This document shows, one piece after another, positions 26,123-35,852 of a DNA stretch of 64,000 nucleotides (position 1 is the first letter of the stretch; every line of letters begins with the position of its first letter). Location of the stretch: positions 496,001-560,000 of the forward strand of contig NZ_BMVE01000002.1 in assembly GCF_014650555.1 (NCBI RefSeq). Direction: 5' to 3'. The notes under the pieces are model-generated. The model worked only from the letters and a program-made list of their open reading frames with translations. It was not told the origin of the DNA and searched no databases. Origin of the DNA: Streptomyces goshikiensis. Lineage in GTDB: Bacteria; Actinomycetota; Actinomycetes; Streptomycetales; Streptomycetaceae. Made by a program: the position numbers and the translations under genes.

Positions 26123-26965
26123 ATGGCCCAAGTCGTCCGCGCCGCACTGGTCCAGGCCACCTGGACCGGAGACACCGAGTCGATGATCGCCAAACACGAG
26201 GAACACGCCCGCCGGGCCGCCGCCCAGGGCGCGAAGATCATCGGGTTCCAGGAGGTGTTCAACGCCCCCTACTTCTGCCAGGTCCAGGAACCCGAGCACT
26301 ACCGCTGGGCCGAGCCCGTCCCCGACGGCCCCACCGTCCAGCGCATGCAGGACCTCGCCCGCGAGACCGGCATGGTGATCGTCGTACCGGTCTTCGAGCG
26401 GGAGTCCGAGGGCTTCTACTACAACACCGCCGCCGTCATCGACGCCGACGGCAGCTACCTCGGCAAGTACCGCAAGCACCACATCCCGCAGGTCAAGGGC
26501 TTCTGGGAGAAGTACTACTTCCGCCCGGGCAACCTCGGCTGGCCCGTCTTCGACACCGCCGTCGGCCGGATCGGCGTCTACATCTGCTACGACCGCCACT
26601 TCCCCGAAGGCTGGCGCCAACTGGGCCTCGCCGGAGCGCAGCTGGTCTTCAACCCCTCCGCCACCCACCGCGGCCTCTCCGCGCACCTGTGGCAGCTGGA
26701 ACAGCCCGCCTCCGCCGTGGCCAACGAGTACTTCGTCGCCGCGATCAACCGGGTCGGCCAGGAGGAGTACGGCGACAACGACTTCTACGGCACCAGCTAC
26801 TTCGTCGACCCGCGCGGCAAGTTCGTCGGGGAGGTCGCCAGCGACAAGGAGGAGGAACTCCTCGTCCGCGACCTCGACTTCGACCTGATCAGGGAGGTCC
26901 GCGAGCAGTGGGCCTTCTACCGCGACCGCCGTCCCGACGCCTACGGAGGACTCGTACAGCCGTGA
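26123..26965 (+). CDS. Nitrilase-superfamily amidohydrolase (beta-ureidopropionase type)
   Basis: The 280-residue enzyme has the Glu-Lys-Cys triad of carbon-nitrogen hydrolases: Glu in GFQEVFNAPYFC, Lys in KYRKHHIPQ and Cys in VYICYDRHFPEGWR. With dihydropyrimidinase and an aminotransferase in the same operon it most likely hydrolyses N-carbamoyl-beta-alanine (or N-carbamoyl amino acids) to the free amino acid, ammonia and CO2. It is the first gene of the operon; its stop overlaps the GTG of the aminotransferase gene. Confidence 0.9.
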   Translation: MAQVVRAALVQATWTGDTESMIAKHEEHARRAAAQGAKIIGFQEVFNAPYFCQVQEPEHYRWAEPVPDGPTVQRMQDLARETGMVIVVPVFERESEGFYYNTAAVIDADGSYLGKYRKHHIPQVKGFWEKYYFRPGNLGWPVFDTAVGRIGVYICYDRHFPEGWRQLGLAGAQLVFNPSATHRGLSAHLWQLEQPASAVANEYFVAAINRVGQEEYGDNDFYGTSYFVDPRGKFVGEVASDKEEELLVRDLDFDLIREVREQWAFYRDRRPDAYGGLVQP

Positions 26966-28257
26966 CCAACCCGATCCCCCTGCACAGCCGGCACCGCTCC
27001 GTCATGCCCGACTGGCTCGCGCTGTACTACGACCGCCCGCTCGAACTCACCCACGGCGAGGGCCGCCACGTCTGGGACGCCGAGGGCAACCGCTACCTCG
27101 ACTTCTTCGGCGGCATCCTCACCACGATGACCGCCCACGCCCTCCCCGAGGTCACCAAGGCCGTCGCCGAGCAGGCCGGGCGGCTCATCCACTCCTCCAC
27201 CCTGTACCTCAACCGCCCGATGATCGAACTGGCCGAGCGGGTCGCCGCCCTCTCCGGCATCCCCGACGCCCGGGTCTTCTTCACCACCTCCGGCACCGAG
27301 GCCAACGACACCGCCCTGCTGCTCGCGACGACGTACCGCCGCTCCAACCAGATCCTGGCGATGCGCAACAGCTACCACGGCCGGTCCTTCTCCACCGTCT
27401 CGATCACCGGCAACCGCGGCTGGTCCCCGACGAGCCTCTCGCCCCTCCAGACCTACTACGTCCACGGCGCCGTCCGCAGCCGCGGCCCCTTCGCGGAACT
27501 CGGTGACGCCGCGTTCACCGCGGCCGCCGTCGCCGACCTCGAAGACGTACTGGGCCAGGCCCGCGGCGGCGTCGCCGCCCTCATCGCCGAGCCGATCCAG
27601 GGCGTCGGCGGCTTCACCTCCCCGCCCGACGGCCTCTACGGGGCGTTCCGCGAGGTCCTGGACCGCCACGGCATCCTCTGGATCAGCGACGAGGTGCAGA
27701 CCGGCTGGGGCCGTACCGGAGAACACTTCTGGGGCTGGCAGGCCCACGCCCAGAACGGCCCGCCGGACATCCTCACCTTCGCCAAGGGCATCGGCAACGG
27801 CATGTCCATCGGCGGTGTCGTGGCCCGCGCCGAGGTGATGAACTGCGTCGACTCCAACTCCATCTCCACCTTCGGCGGCTCCCCGGTCACCATGGCCGCA
27901 GGCGTCGCCAACCTCGGGTACCTGCTGGAGCACGACCTCCAGGGCAACGCCCGCCGCGTCGGCGGCCTCCTCCTGGAACGACTGCGCGCCATCGCCGCCA
28001 CCGTGCCCGCCGTACGGGAGGTCCGCGGCCGGGGCCTGATGGCCGGGCTGGAGCTGACCCGGCCCGGCACCGACCAGGCCGACCCGGACGCGGCCGCCGC
28101 CGTCCTGGAGGCCGCCCGCGCCGGCGGCCTGCTGCTCGGCAAGGGCGGCGGGTACAACACCAGCGTGCTGCGCATCGCGCCGCCGCTCTCCCTCACCGTC
28201 GCCGAGGCGGAAGAGGGCGCCGAGATCCTCGCCGAGGCCCTGCACAGCCTCACCTAG
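26962..28257 (+). CDS. Class III aminotransferase (beta-alanine / omega-amino acid type)
   Basis: GTG 26962 overlaps the amidohydrolase stop and gives 431 residues. FFTTSGTEANDTALLLA is the PLP phosphate-binding region, WISDEVQTGWGRTGEHFW contains the ring-stacking Asp, and the Schiff-base Lys is in TFAKGIGNG. It belongs to the group including alanine-glyoxylate aminotransferase 2 and beta-alanine-pyruvate transaminases. In this operon the expected job is to convert beta-alanine or 3-aminoisobutyrate into the semialdehyde. Confidence 0.92.
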   Translation: MTNPIPLHSRHRSVMPDWLALYYDRPLELTHGEGRHVWDAEGNRYLDFFGGILTTMTAHALPEVTKAVAEQAGRLIHSSTLYLNRPMIELAERVAALSGIPDARVFFTTSGTEANDTALLLATTYRRSNQILAMRNSYHGRSFSTVSITGNRGWSPTSLSPLQTYYVHGAVRSRGPFAELGDAAFTAAAVADLEDVLGQARGGVAALIAEPIQGVGGFTSPPDGLYGAFREVLDRHGILWISDEVQTGWGRTGEHFWGWQAHAQNGPPDILTFAKGIGNGMSIGGVVARAEVMNCVDSNSISTFGGSPVTMAAGVANLGYLLEHDLQGNARRVGGLLLERLRAIAATVPAVREVRGRGLMAGLELTRPGTDQADPDAAAAVLEAARAGGLLLGKGGGYNTSVLRIAPPLSLTVAEAEEGAEILAEALHSLT

Positions 28258-28274
28258 CCACGGGGAGACGCCAC

Positions 28275-29675
28275 ATGACCCACCGCACCCTCATCCGCGG
28301 CGGCCTCGTCATCACGGCCGCCGACGAGCTCCACGCCGACGTGCTGATCGAGGACGGCCGCGTCGCCGCCCTCGCGGCCCACGGCTCGGCGGCCGCCGAG
28401 GCCTGGACCGCCGACCGTACGATCGACGCGAGCGGGAAGTACGTCATCCCCGGCGGGGTCGACGCGCACACCCACATGGAGCTGCCCTTCGGCGGTACCG
28501 CCGCCTCCGACACCTTCGAGACCGGCACCCGGGCCGCCGCCTGGGGCGGCACCACCACCATCGTCGACTTCGCGGTGCAGAGCAGGGGCCAGGCCCTGCG
28601 CCAGGGACTCGACACCTGGTACGAGAAGGCCGACGGCAACTGCGCCATCGACTACGCCTTCCACATGATCCTCTCGGACGTCAACGAGGGGACCCTGAAG
28701 GAGATGGACCACCTGGTGGGGGAGGGGGTCACCTCCTTCAAGCTGTTCATGGCCTATCCGGGCGTCTTCTACAGCGACGACGGGCAGATCCTGCGCGCCA
28801 TGCAGCGGGCCTCCGGCAACGGCGGCCTGATCATGATGCACGCCGAGAACGGCATCGCGATCGACGTCCTCGTCGAACAGGCCCTGGCCCGCGGCGAGAC
28901 CGACCCCCGCCACCACGGAGAGGTCCGCAAGGTCCTCCTCGAAGCCGAGGCCACCCACCGGGCCATCCAGCTCGCCCGGGTGGCCGGCTCCCCGCTCTAC
29001 GTCGTCCACGTCTCGGCGGAGGAGGCCGTCGCCGAGCTCGCCGCCGCCCGCGACAAGGGCCTGCCGGTCTTCGGCGAGACCTGCCCGCAGTACCTGTTCC
29101 TGTCCACCGACAACCTCGCCGAGCCCGACTTCCAGGGCGCCAAGTACGTCTGCTCCACCCCGCTGCGCCCGCGCGAGCACCAGGCGGCGCTGTGGCGGGG
29201 CCTGCGGACCAACGACCTCCAGGTGGTCTCCACCGACCACTGCCCGTTCTGCTTCAGCGGCCAGAAGGAGCTCGGCCGCGGCGACTTCTCGAAGATCCCC
29301 AACGGCCTGCCCGGGGTGGAGAACCGGATGGACCTCCTCCACCAGGCCGTCCTGGACGGGCACATCAGCCGCCGCCGCTGGATCGAGATCGCCTGCGCGA
29401 GCCCGGCCCGGATGTTCGGCCTCTACCCCCAGAAGGGCACCATCGCGCCGGGCGCCGACGCCGACATCGTCCTCTACGATCCGCACGCCGAGCAGGTCAT
29501 CTCCGCCGAGACGCACCACATGAACGTGGACTACTCGGCGTACGAGGGCAAGCGGATCACCGGACGCGTCGACACGGTCCTCTCGCGCGGCGAAGTCGTC
29601 ATCGACCGGCGCGAGTACACCGGCCGGGCCGGGCACGGCGTCTTCGTCCCCCGCTCCACCTGCCAGTACCTGTAA
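28275..29675 (+). CDS. hydA: Dihydropyrimidinase (D-hydantoinase)
   Basis: The 466-residue enzyme shows all metal ligands of the family: HxH in DAHTHMELPFGG, the carbamylated Lys in TSFKLFMAYPG, His in MMHAENG and VVHVSAEEA, and Asp in VSTDHCPF. It opens the ring of dihydrouracil, dihydrothymine or hydantoins to give the N-carbamoyl compound that the operon's amidohydrolase would process. GGGGAG lies upstream as a ribosome binding site. Length and motif order are normal. Confidence 0.95.
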   Translation: MTHRTLIRGGLVITAADELHADVLIEDGRVAALAAHGSAAAEAWTADRTIDASGKYVIPGGVDAHTHMELPFGGTAASDTFETGTRAAAWGGTTTIVDFAVQSRGQALRQGLDTWYEKADGNCAIDYAFHMILSDVNEGTLKEMDHLVGEGVTSFKLFMAYPGVFYSDDGQILRAMQRASGNGGLIMMHAENGIAIDVLVEQALARGETDPRHHGEVRKVLLEAEATHRAIQLARVAGSPLYVVHVSAEEAVAELAAARDKGLPVFGETCPQYLFLSTDNLAEPDFQGAKYVCSTPLRPREHQAALWRGLRTNDLQVVSTDHCPFCFSGQKELGRGDFSKIPNGLPGVENRMDLLHQAVLDGHISRRRWIEIACASPARMFGLYPQKGTIAPGADADIVLYDPHAEQVISAETHHMNVDYSAYEGKRITGRVDTVLSRGEVVIDRREYTGRAGHGVFVPRSTCQYL

Positions 29676-29705
29676 GGGCCCAGCAGCAAGTAGCAAGGAG
29701 CCGCC

Positions 29706-30707
29706 ATGGACTTCGGCCTCGTCCTGCAAACCGACCCGCCCGCCTCCGGCGTCGTCAGCCTCATGAAGCGCGCGGAGCGCAACGGGTTCCGCTACGGCTG
29801 GACCTTCGACTCGGCCGTGCTGTGGCAGGAGCCGTTCGTCATCTACAGCCAGATCCTCGCCCACACGCAGAAACTGCGCGTCGGCCCGATGGTCACCAAC
29901 CCGGGCACCCGCACCTGGGAGGTCACCGCCTCCACCTTCGCCACCCTCAACGACATGTACGGCAACCGCACGGTGTGCGGGATCGGCCGCGGCGACTCGG
30001 CGATGCGGGTCGCCGGGCGCAAGCCCAACACCCTGGCCCGTCTCGGCGAGGCCATCGACGTCATCCGCGACCTCGCCGAGGGCCGCGAGGCCCTCGTCGA
30101 CGGCAATCCGTTGCGGCTGCCCTGGGTCAAGGACGGCGAGCTGCCCGTCTGGATGGCCGCGTACGGCCCCAAGGCCCTCGCCCTGGCCGGGGAGAAGGCC
30201 GACGGGTTCATCCTCCAGCTCGCCGACCCCTTCCTCACCGAGTGGATGGTCAAGTCGGTCCGGGACGCCGCCGCGGCGGCCGGCCGCGACCCGGCCGCGA
30301 TCACCATCTGCGTCGCGGCCCCCGCGTACGTCAGCGAGGACCTGGACCACGCCCGCGAACAGTGCCGCTGGTTCGGCGGGATGGTCGGCAACCACGTCGC
30401 CGACCTCGTCTCCCGCTACGGCGAGCACTCCGGCATGGTCCCCGAGGAACTCACCGAGTACGTCAAGGCCCGCCAGGGCTACGACTACAGCCACCACGGC
30501 CGCACCGGAAACCCCTCCGCCGACTTCGTCCCCGACGAGATCGTCGACCGCTTCTGCCTCCTGGGCCCGGCCGAAGCCCACATCGAAAAACTCCGCGCCC
30601 TGCGCGACCTCGGCGTCGACCAGTTCGCGGTGTACGACATGCACGACGCGAAGGAGGCCACGATCGACGCCTACGGGCAGTACGTGATCCCGGCGCTCAG
30701 AGCCTGA
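29706..30707 (+). CDS. LLM-class F420-dependent oxidoreductase (TIGR03842-like)
   Basis: The 333-residue protein has a luciferase-like TIM-barrel: MDFGLVLQTDPPASGVV at the start, RVGPMVTNPGTRTWEVTAS and GIGRGDSAMRVAGRKP in the cofactor region, and DGFILQLADPFL. From memory this subgroup (TIGR03842) is regularly found in dihydropyrimidinase/hydantoinase operons. It would use reduced F420 or flavin; the reaction is not established. AAGGAG precedes the ATG. The operon has no recognisable dihydropyrimidine dehydrogenase, so this is a candidate for the missing redox step. Confidence 0.87.
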   Translation: MDFGLVLQTDPPASGVVSLMKRAERNGFRYGWTFDSAVLWQEPFVIYSQILAHTQKLRVGPMVTNPGTRTWEVTASTFATLNDMYGNRTVCGIGRGDSAMRVAGRKPNTLARLGEAIDVIRDLAEGREALVDGNPLRLPWVKDGELPVWMAAYGPKALALAGEKADGFILQLADPFLTEWMVKSVRDAAAAAGRDPAAITICVAAPAYVSEDLDHAREQCRWFGGMVGNHVADLVSRYGEHSGMVPEELTEYVKARQGYDYSHHGRTGNPSADFVPDEIVDRFCLLGPAEAHIEKLRALRDLGVDQFAVYDMHDAKEATIDAYGQYVIPALRA

Positions 30708-30741
30708 TCCTGCTCCCCACCCGACCCGAAGGGGTGTGCTC

Positions 30742-32244
30742 ATGGCGGACCGCACGGCCGGCGAGACCCGGGACCGAGTGGAGCTCGCACCCGGCGAAGT
30801 CCCCTCGGACGACCGCTTCGCCAACGACGACCTGCTCCCCGTACCGGTCGGGGCCAGGCGCTGGACGACGTACAACTTCGCGGCCCTGTGGGTCGGCATG
30901 GCGCACAACATCCCCTCCTGGCTGCTCGCCTCCGGGCTGGTGGCGCTGGGGATGGACTGGAAGCAGGCGGTCTTCACCATCGCCCTCGCCAACGTCATCG
31001 TGCTGGCACCGATGCTGCTCACCGGGCACGCGGGCCCCAAGTACGGGATCCCGTTCCCGGTGCTGGCCCGGGCCTCGTTCGGGGTGCGCGGGGCCAATCT
31101 GGCCGCGCTGATCCGGGCCGGTGTGGCCTGCGCCTGGTTCGGGATCCAGACCTGGATCGGCGGGTCGGGGATCTACGTCCTGCTCGGCGAGATCTTCGGC
31201 GGCTGGGGCGACGCGGGGCAGATCGCCGGTCAGCCCTGGCCGCTGTGGCTGTGCTTCCTCCTCTTCTGGATCCTCGAACTCGCCATCATCTACCGGGGGA
31301 TGGAGACCCTGCGGCGCTTCGAGAACTGGGCCGCGCCGTTCGTCATCGTCGGCGCGCTCGCGCTCTTCGTGTGGATCGGGCTGAAGGCGGGCGGCTTCGG
31401 CGAGCTGCTCAGCCAGCCGTCCGAACTCGGCTGGGGAGCGGAGTTCTGGCCGGTCTTCTTCCCGTCGCTGATGGGGATGATCGCCTTCTGGTCCACCCTC
31501 TCGCTCAACATCCCGGACTTCACCCGCTTCGGCGCCGGCCAGCGCTCCCAGATCCTCGGGCAGACGCTGGGCCTGCCGACCACGATGACCCTGTTCGCGC
31601 TGCTGTCGGTGTTCGTCACCTCCGGCTCGCAGGCGGTGTACGGCACGCCGATCTGGGACCCGGTGGAGCTGGTCGCCAAGGCGGACAGCGTCTTCGGGCT
31701 GCTCTACGCCCTGGTGACGGTGCTGGTCGCGACCCTCTCGGTGAACATCGCGGCGAACGTCGTCTCCCCCGCGTACGACCTGGCCAACCTGGCGCCACGC
31801 CTGATCAACTTCCGCACCGGGGCGATGATCACGGGCGTGGTCGGCGTGCTGATCATGCCGTGGAAGCTGACCTCCACCCCCGAGCTGTACATCTTCACCT
31901 GGCTCGGCCTGGTCGGCGGGCTGCTCGGCACCGTCGCCGGGATCCTCATCGCCGACTACTGGATCGTGCGGCGCACCCGGCTGTCGCTGCCCGACCTCTA
32001 CCGGGCGGGCGGGCCGTACTGGTACCGGGGCGGCTGGAACCCGAAGGCGCTGGCGGCCTTCCTCGTCGGCGGGGTGCTGGCCACCGGGGGCTCCCACTCG
32101 GCGCCCGGCCAGGGACCCTTCCCGCAGGACGGGCTGATCCCCTTCCTGCGGCCGCTCGCGGACTACGGCTGGGCGGTCGGTCTGGGCTCGTCCCTGCTGC
32201 TGTACACGGTCCTCATGCGCGGGGAGCGGCGGGCCGGGCGGTGA
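30742..32244 (+). CDS. NCS1-family nucleobase/hydantoin permease
   Basis: The product has 500 residues from ATG 30742, chosen over GTG 30736 because GAAGGGG stands seven bases before it. About twelve hydrophobic helices are visible. NFAALWVGMAHNIPSWLLASG matches the first NCS1 signature, and NIPDFTRFGAGQRSQILGQ the conserved loop. It should be a proton- or sodium-coupled importer of uracil, allantoin or hydantoins and supplies substrate for the upstream enzymes. It is the last gene of the operon. Confidence 0.93.
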   Translation: MADRTAGETRDRVELAPGEVPSDDRFANDDLLPVPVGARRWTTYNFAALWVGMAHNIPSWLLASGLVALGMDWKQAVFTIALANVIVLAPMLLTGHAGPKYGIPFPVLARASFGVRGANLAALIRAGVACAWFGIQTWIGGSGIYVLLGEIFGGWGDAGQIAGQPWPLWLCFLLFWILELAIIYRGMETLRRFENWAAPFVIVGALALFVWIGLKAGGFGELLSQPSELGWGAEFWPVFFPSLMGMIAFWSTLSLNIPDFTRFGAGQRSQILGQTLGLPTTMTLFALLSVFVTSGSQAVYGTPIWDPVELVAKADSVFGLLYALVTVLVATLSVNIAANVVSPAYDLANLAPRLINFRTGAMITGVVGVLIMPWKLTSTPELYIFTWLGLVGGLLGTVAGILIADYWIVRRTRLSLPDLYRAGGPYWYRGGWNPKALAAFLVGGVLATGGSHSAPGQGPFPQDGLIPFLRPLADYGWAVGLGSSLLLYTVLMRGERRAGR

Positions 32245-32331
32245 GGCGTTCACCGGCGGGCCATCCCGTGTCCGGCGGTCCGTCGGGCATCGGCGGTGGG
32301 GTTTGTCGGACGGGCGTGCTTTGCTGGGGGC

Positions 32332-33156
32332 ATGATCGATGAATTTCTGGCCCGTGACCTGTCCGCCGTGGAAGAAGCCGTGCGCAAGGCGGCCGCGGTC
32401 GAGATCATGCCGAGATTCCGCCAGCTCGCCGACCACGAGGTGGACGAGAAGAGCGGCCCGCACGACCTGGTGACCGTCGCCGACCGCAAGGCCGAGGAGC
32501 ACCTCACCGCCGCGCTCACCCGGCTGCTGCCCGGCTCGGCGGTGGTCGGCGAGGAAGCCGTGCACGCGGACCCCGCCGTGTACGGGGCGCTGCGCGCCGA
32601 CGCCCCGGTGTGGATCGTCGACCCGGTCGACGGCACCCGCCAGTTCGTGAACGGGGACCCCGCCTTCTGCACCCTGGTCGCCCTGGCCGTGCGCGGCGAG
32701 ATCCTCGCCTCCTGGACCTTCGCCCCCGCGCTGGAGGAGCTGGCGACCGCCGTGCGCGGGCAGGGCGCCTACGTCAACGGCGAGCGGATACGCAGCGGTT
32801 CGCCGGAGCCGGGCGCCGCGCTGCGGGTGGCGATCGCCCACCCCCTCTACACCAGCGAGGCGGACAAGCGGACCCTGTCCCGCCTGGACGTCCCCGGGGT
32901 CGCGCCCCGCCCCTGCGGCTCGGCCGGCCTGGAGTACCTGAAGGTGGCGCGCGGCGAGATGGACGGCCTCGCCTTCACCTGGCCCTCGGCGTGGGACCAC
33001 GCGGCCGGACTGCTCCTGGTCGGCGAGGCGGGCGGCGCGCAGAGCACCGTCGGCGGAGTGCCGTTCCGCGTGGACCGGGACAACGAGCTGCCGTTCGCGG
33101 TGGGCCGGGACGAGGCGACGGCGGTGCGGATCCGCGAACTGCTGCGCGGCGCGTAA
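32332..33156 (+). CDS. Inositol-monophosphatase-family phosphatase
   Basis: The 274-residue protein carries the metal-binding motifs of the family: GEEAVH, IVDPVDGTRQFVNG and WPSAWDHAAGLLLVGEAGG. Members dephosphorylate inositol phosphate, histidinol phosphate or PAP. DGTRQF and SGPHDLVTVAD resemble the histidinol-phosphatase-like actinobacterial subgroup, but this cannot be settled from sequence alone. ATG 32332 was chosen because the conserved helix begins there. Confidence 0.87.
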   Translation: MIDEFLARDLSAVEEAVRKAAAVEIMPRFRQLADHEVDEKSGPHDLVTVADRKAEEHLTAALTRLLPGSAVVGEEAVHADPAVYGALRADAPVWIVDPVDGTRQFVNGDPAFCTLVALAVRGEILASWTFAPALEELATAVRGQGAYVNGERIRSGSPEPGAALRVAIAHPLYTSEADKRTLSRLDVPGVAPRPCGSAGLEYLKVARGEMDGLAFTWPSAWDHAAGLLLVGEAGGAQSTVGGVPFRVDRDNELPFAVGRDEATAVRIRELLRGA

Positions 33157-33198
33157 CCGGCCGCGGGTCCCGGGCCCCGGGCCCATATCCTGGACACG

Positions 33199-34644
33199 AT
33201 GCCGCTGCCGGACGAAGGAGTCGCAAAGGTGCCGTCGATTCTCGATGCGGTCGTGGTGGGGGCGGGGCCCAACGGGCTGACGGCCGCGGTCGAACTGGCC
33301 CGGCGGGGCTTCTCGGTGGCCGTGTTCGAGGCGGCCGACACCGTCGGCGGCGGAGCCCGGACCGAGGAACTCACCCTCCCCGGCTTCCGGCACGACCCCT
33401 GCTCCGCCGTGCACCCGCTGGGCGCCGGCTCCCCGGTCTTCGCCACCATGCCGCTGGGGCGGTACGGGCTGGAGTGGCTGCACGCGCCGCTGCCCATGGC
33501 CCACCCCTTCGACGACGGCACCGCCGCCGTGCTCTCCCGTTCCGTCGCCGAGACGGCCGCCTCGTTCGGGCCGCGCGACGCGGGCGCCTACCGGCGGCTG
33601 GTGGCCCCGTACCTCGGCAAGTGGGACACCCTGGCCCGGGATTTCATGTCGCTGCCGTCCACCGCGCTGCCCCGGGACCCCGTCACGCTCGCCCGCTTCG
33701 GGCTCACCGGGCTGCCGCCCTCCACCTGGCTGCTGCGCCGCTTCCACGAGGACCGGGCGCGGTCGCTGTTCGCCGGGCTCGTCGCGCACGTCATCGCCCC
33801 GCTCGGCGGCATCGCCACCGGCGCGGTCGGCCTGGTGTTCGCGCTCGCCGCGCACGCGAACGGCTGGCCGATGCCGCGCGGCGGCTCCCAGTCCATCTCG
33901 GACGCGCTCACCGGCTACCTGCGCGACCTCGGCGGGAGCGTCCACACCGGCTTCGAGGTCAAACGCCTCGACGAGCTCCCGCCGGCCCGGGCGTACGTCT
34001 TCGACACCTCGCCGACCGCGCTGGCCCGGATCGCCCGGCTGGGGCGCGCCTACGACGGATACCGGTACGGGGCCGGAGTGTTCAAGATCGACTACGCCCT
34101 GTCGGGCCCCGTCCCGTGGACCGCCGAGGCACCGCGCCGGGCCGGCACCGTCCAGATCGGCCCGCGCTCCGCCGACATCGACGCCGCCCTGCAACTGGCC
34201 TCCGGCGGGCGGGCCCCCCGCAACCCCTTCCTGATCACCGCGCAGCCCAGCCTGGTCGACCCCGGCCGGGCGCCCGAGGGCAAGCACGTGTTCTGGGCGT
34301 ACGGGCACGTCCCGGCCGGCTGGGACGGCGACCTCACCGACGCCGTCGAGCGGCAGCTGGAACGCTTCGCCCCCGGCTTCCGCGACCTGGTGCTCGCCCG
34401 CGCCACGGCCGGACCCCCGCAGCTGGCCGCCCGCAACCCCAACTACATCGGCGGGGACATCGCCTGCGGCGCCGCCTCGGGCCTCCAGCTGCTGCTGAGG
34501 CCCAAGCTCAGCCTGTTCCCGTACGCGACGGCCCACCCGGCGGTGTTCCTCTGCTCCTCGGCCACCCCGCCCGGCCCGGGCGTGCACGGCATGTCGGGCC
34601 ACAACGCCGCGAAGGCCGTGTGGCGGCACCTGCGCGAGCGCTAG
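33199..34644 (+). CDS. FAD-dependent oxidoreductase (phytoene desaturase-like)
   Basis: The product has 481 residues. The dinucleotide-binding motif [16 protein letters not shown] starts near residue 17, followed by GGGARTEE and a C-terminal FAD motif in [15 protein letters not shown]. It belongs to the amine oxidase/phytoene desaturase group, but no carotenoid genes are nearby, so the substrate is unknown. Start choice: TATCCT lies seven bases before ATG 33199 in a leaderless layout. GTG 33229, which has AAGGAG upstream, is an equally workable start ten codons later. Confidence 0.87.
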   Translation: MPLPDEGVAKVPSILDAVVVGAGPNGLTAAVELARRGFSVAVFEAADTVGGGARTEELTLPGFRHDPCSAVHPLGAGSPVFATMPLGRYGLEWLHAPLPMAHPFDDGTAAVLSRSVAETAASFGPRDAGAYRRLVAPYLGKWDTLARDFMSLPSTALPRDPVTLARFGLTGLPPSTWLLRRFHEDRARSLFAGLVAHVIAPLGGIATGAVGLVFALAAHANGWPMPRGGSQSISDALTGYLRDLGGSVHTGFEVKRLDELPPARAYVFDTSPTALARIARLGRAYDGYRYGAGVFKIDYALSGPVPWTAEAPRRAGTVQIGPRSADIDAALQLASGGRAPRNPFLITAQPSLVDPGRAPEGKHVFWAYGHVPAGWDGDLTDAVERQLERFAPGFRDLVLARATAGPPQLAARNPNYIGGDIACGAASGLQLLLRPKLSLFPYATAHPAVFLCSSATPPGPGVHGMSGHNAAKAVWRHLRER

Positions 34645-34645
34645 G

Positions 34646-34670
34646 GCCCGTCCGCGCACCCCGGACGGGC
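34646..34670 (+). terminator. Stem-loop after the FAD oxidoreductase gene
   Basis: GCCCGTCCG (34646-34654) and CGGACGGGC (34662-34670) are perfect nine-base inverted repeats with a seven-base loop, starting two bases after the stop codon. No U-tract follows. The place suggests a transcription terminator. Confidence 0.6.
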
Positions 34671-34729
34671 GGTGCGTGCGCCCGGCATCGGGGAGACGAT
34701 GGGGAGAGGGGCAACGGAAGGCGGTCACC

Positions 34730-35119
34730 ATGCTGGGAGCGAGCAAGGCGTTCGGCAGCTACTCGGTGGACAGCATCGGGGCGGCGAAGGAGTTCTACGG
34801 GCAGACGCTCGGGCTGGACGTCGCCGTGGACGAGACGATGGGCATCCTGGCGGTGCACCTCGCCGGGGGCCATGACGTGATGCTCTATCCCAAGGACGAC
34901 CACCGGCCCGCGGAATTCACCGTCCTGAACTTCACCGTCGACGACATCGACGAGGCCGTCGACGCCCTCGCCGCGCGCGGCGTGTCGTTCGAGGTCTACG
35001 ACGGCTTCGACCAGGACGCCAAGGGCATCGCCCGCGACGCCCGGACCGGCCCGTCCATCGCCTGGTTCAAGGACCCGGCGGGCAACATCCTGTCCGTGCT
35101 CCACGAAGGCCCGGCGTAG
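34730..35119 (+). CDS. VOC-family (glyoxalase-like) protein
   Basis: The 129-residue protein starts at ATG 34730 with GGAAGG upstream. [20 protein letters not shown] opens the first beta-alpha-beta module and [18 protein letters not shown] the second; [15 protein letters not shown] carries the usual C-terminal Glu. VOC proteins bind a metal and serve as glyoxalases, dioxygenases or drug-binding proteins; the role here is unknown. Confidence 0.88.
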   Translation: MLGASKAFGSYSVDSIGAAKEFYGQTLGLDVAVDETMGILAVHLAGGHDVMLYPKDDHRPAEFTVLNFTVDDIDEAVDALAARGVSFEVYDGFDQDAKGIARDARTGPSIAWFKDPAGNILSVLHEGPA

Positions 35120-35121
35120 CG

Positions 35122-35149
35122 GCGGGCCCGCGCGGCCAGCGGGGCCCGC
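35122..35149. terminator. Stem-loop between the VOC gene and the broken macrodomain gene
   Basis: GCGGGCCC (35122-35129) and GGGCCCGC (35142-35149) are perfect inverted repeats around a twelve-base loop. The region is almost pure GC, so the signal is only moderate. It lies between convergent genes. Confidence 0.45.
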
Positions 35150-35176
35150 GGCGGCCGGAGCGGCCCGCGGGGCGCC

Positions 35177-35687
35177 CTACGGGTTCACGCGCTCCGCGAA
35201 GGCCCCGGCCGCCGCCTCGTCGAAGAGGACGAAGCGGACCTCCTCCACGGCCGTGGCCGCCGCCCGTACCGTCTCGACCGCGATCCGCGCCGTCGTCCAT
35301 CGGCCAGCCGTAGACGCCCGTGGAGATCGCCGGGAAGGCCACCGTACGGGCGCCCAGCTCGTCCGCCACCCGCAGCGACTCGCGGTAGCAGGAGGCGAGG
35401 AGCGCCGAGCGGTCCTCCTCGCGGGACCAGACGGGACCCACCGTGTGGATGACCCACCGGGCCGGGAGCAGGCCCGCCGTGGTGGCGACCGCCCGGCCCG
35501 TCGGCAGGCCCTTGCCGTAGTGGGAGGCGCGCAGCGCCCGGCAGGCCTGAAGGATCTCCGGCCCGCCGCGCCGGTGGATGGCACCGTCCACACCGCCGCC
35601 CCCGAGCAGGGAGGAGTTCGCCGCGTTGACGACCGCGTCGGCCTCCTCGCCGGTGATGTCGCCCAGGACGAGTGCGATGCGGGTCAT
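35177..35687 (-). pseudogene. Macrodomain (ADP-ribose-binding) protein gene with a frameshift
   Basis: From ATG at 35687 the frame encodes a typical macrodomain: ALVLGDITGEEADAVVNAANSS is split over the ribose-binding turn, with LLGGGGVDGAIHRRGG and TVAFPAISTGVYGWPMDD. After MDD the natural continuation, ARIAVETVRAAATAVEEV to AERVNP and TAG at 35177, lies in another frame. The break falls at about 35288-35296 and would be repaired by removing one base or adding two. Intact, it would be about 169 residues, an O-acetyl-ADP-ribose deacetylase-like enzyme. Mutation and sequencing error cannot be distinguished here. Confidence 0.82.
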
Positions 35688-35852
35688 CGGGGGGTTCCCT
35701 TCGGGAGCGGCCGGGCGGAGCGTGGGCGTCGCCCACGCTACTGCGCCCACACCGCCGCCCCAAGGGCCGCCGCCGGACGCAGCGCCGTGCGCGGACGCCT
35801 CGGTTAGGGTGAATCGGAAGGAAGTCGGGCCCCCCGGGGTGAGGTCGGTGCA

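Noticed and set aside
28254..31097. Open frame of more than 900 codons opposite the dihydropyrimidinase
   Set aside because: Repetitive Gly/Val/Asp composition and no homologous pattern; the plus-strand enzymes explain the DNA.
30697..34746. Very long open frame on the minus strand
   Set aside because: It runs opposite to five well-supported genes, its translation is Gly/Arg/Pro-rich without any fold, and third-position bias belongs to the plus-strand genes. It is a by-product of high GC.
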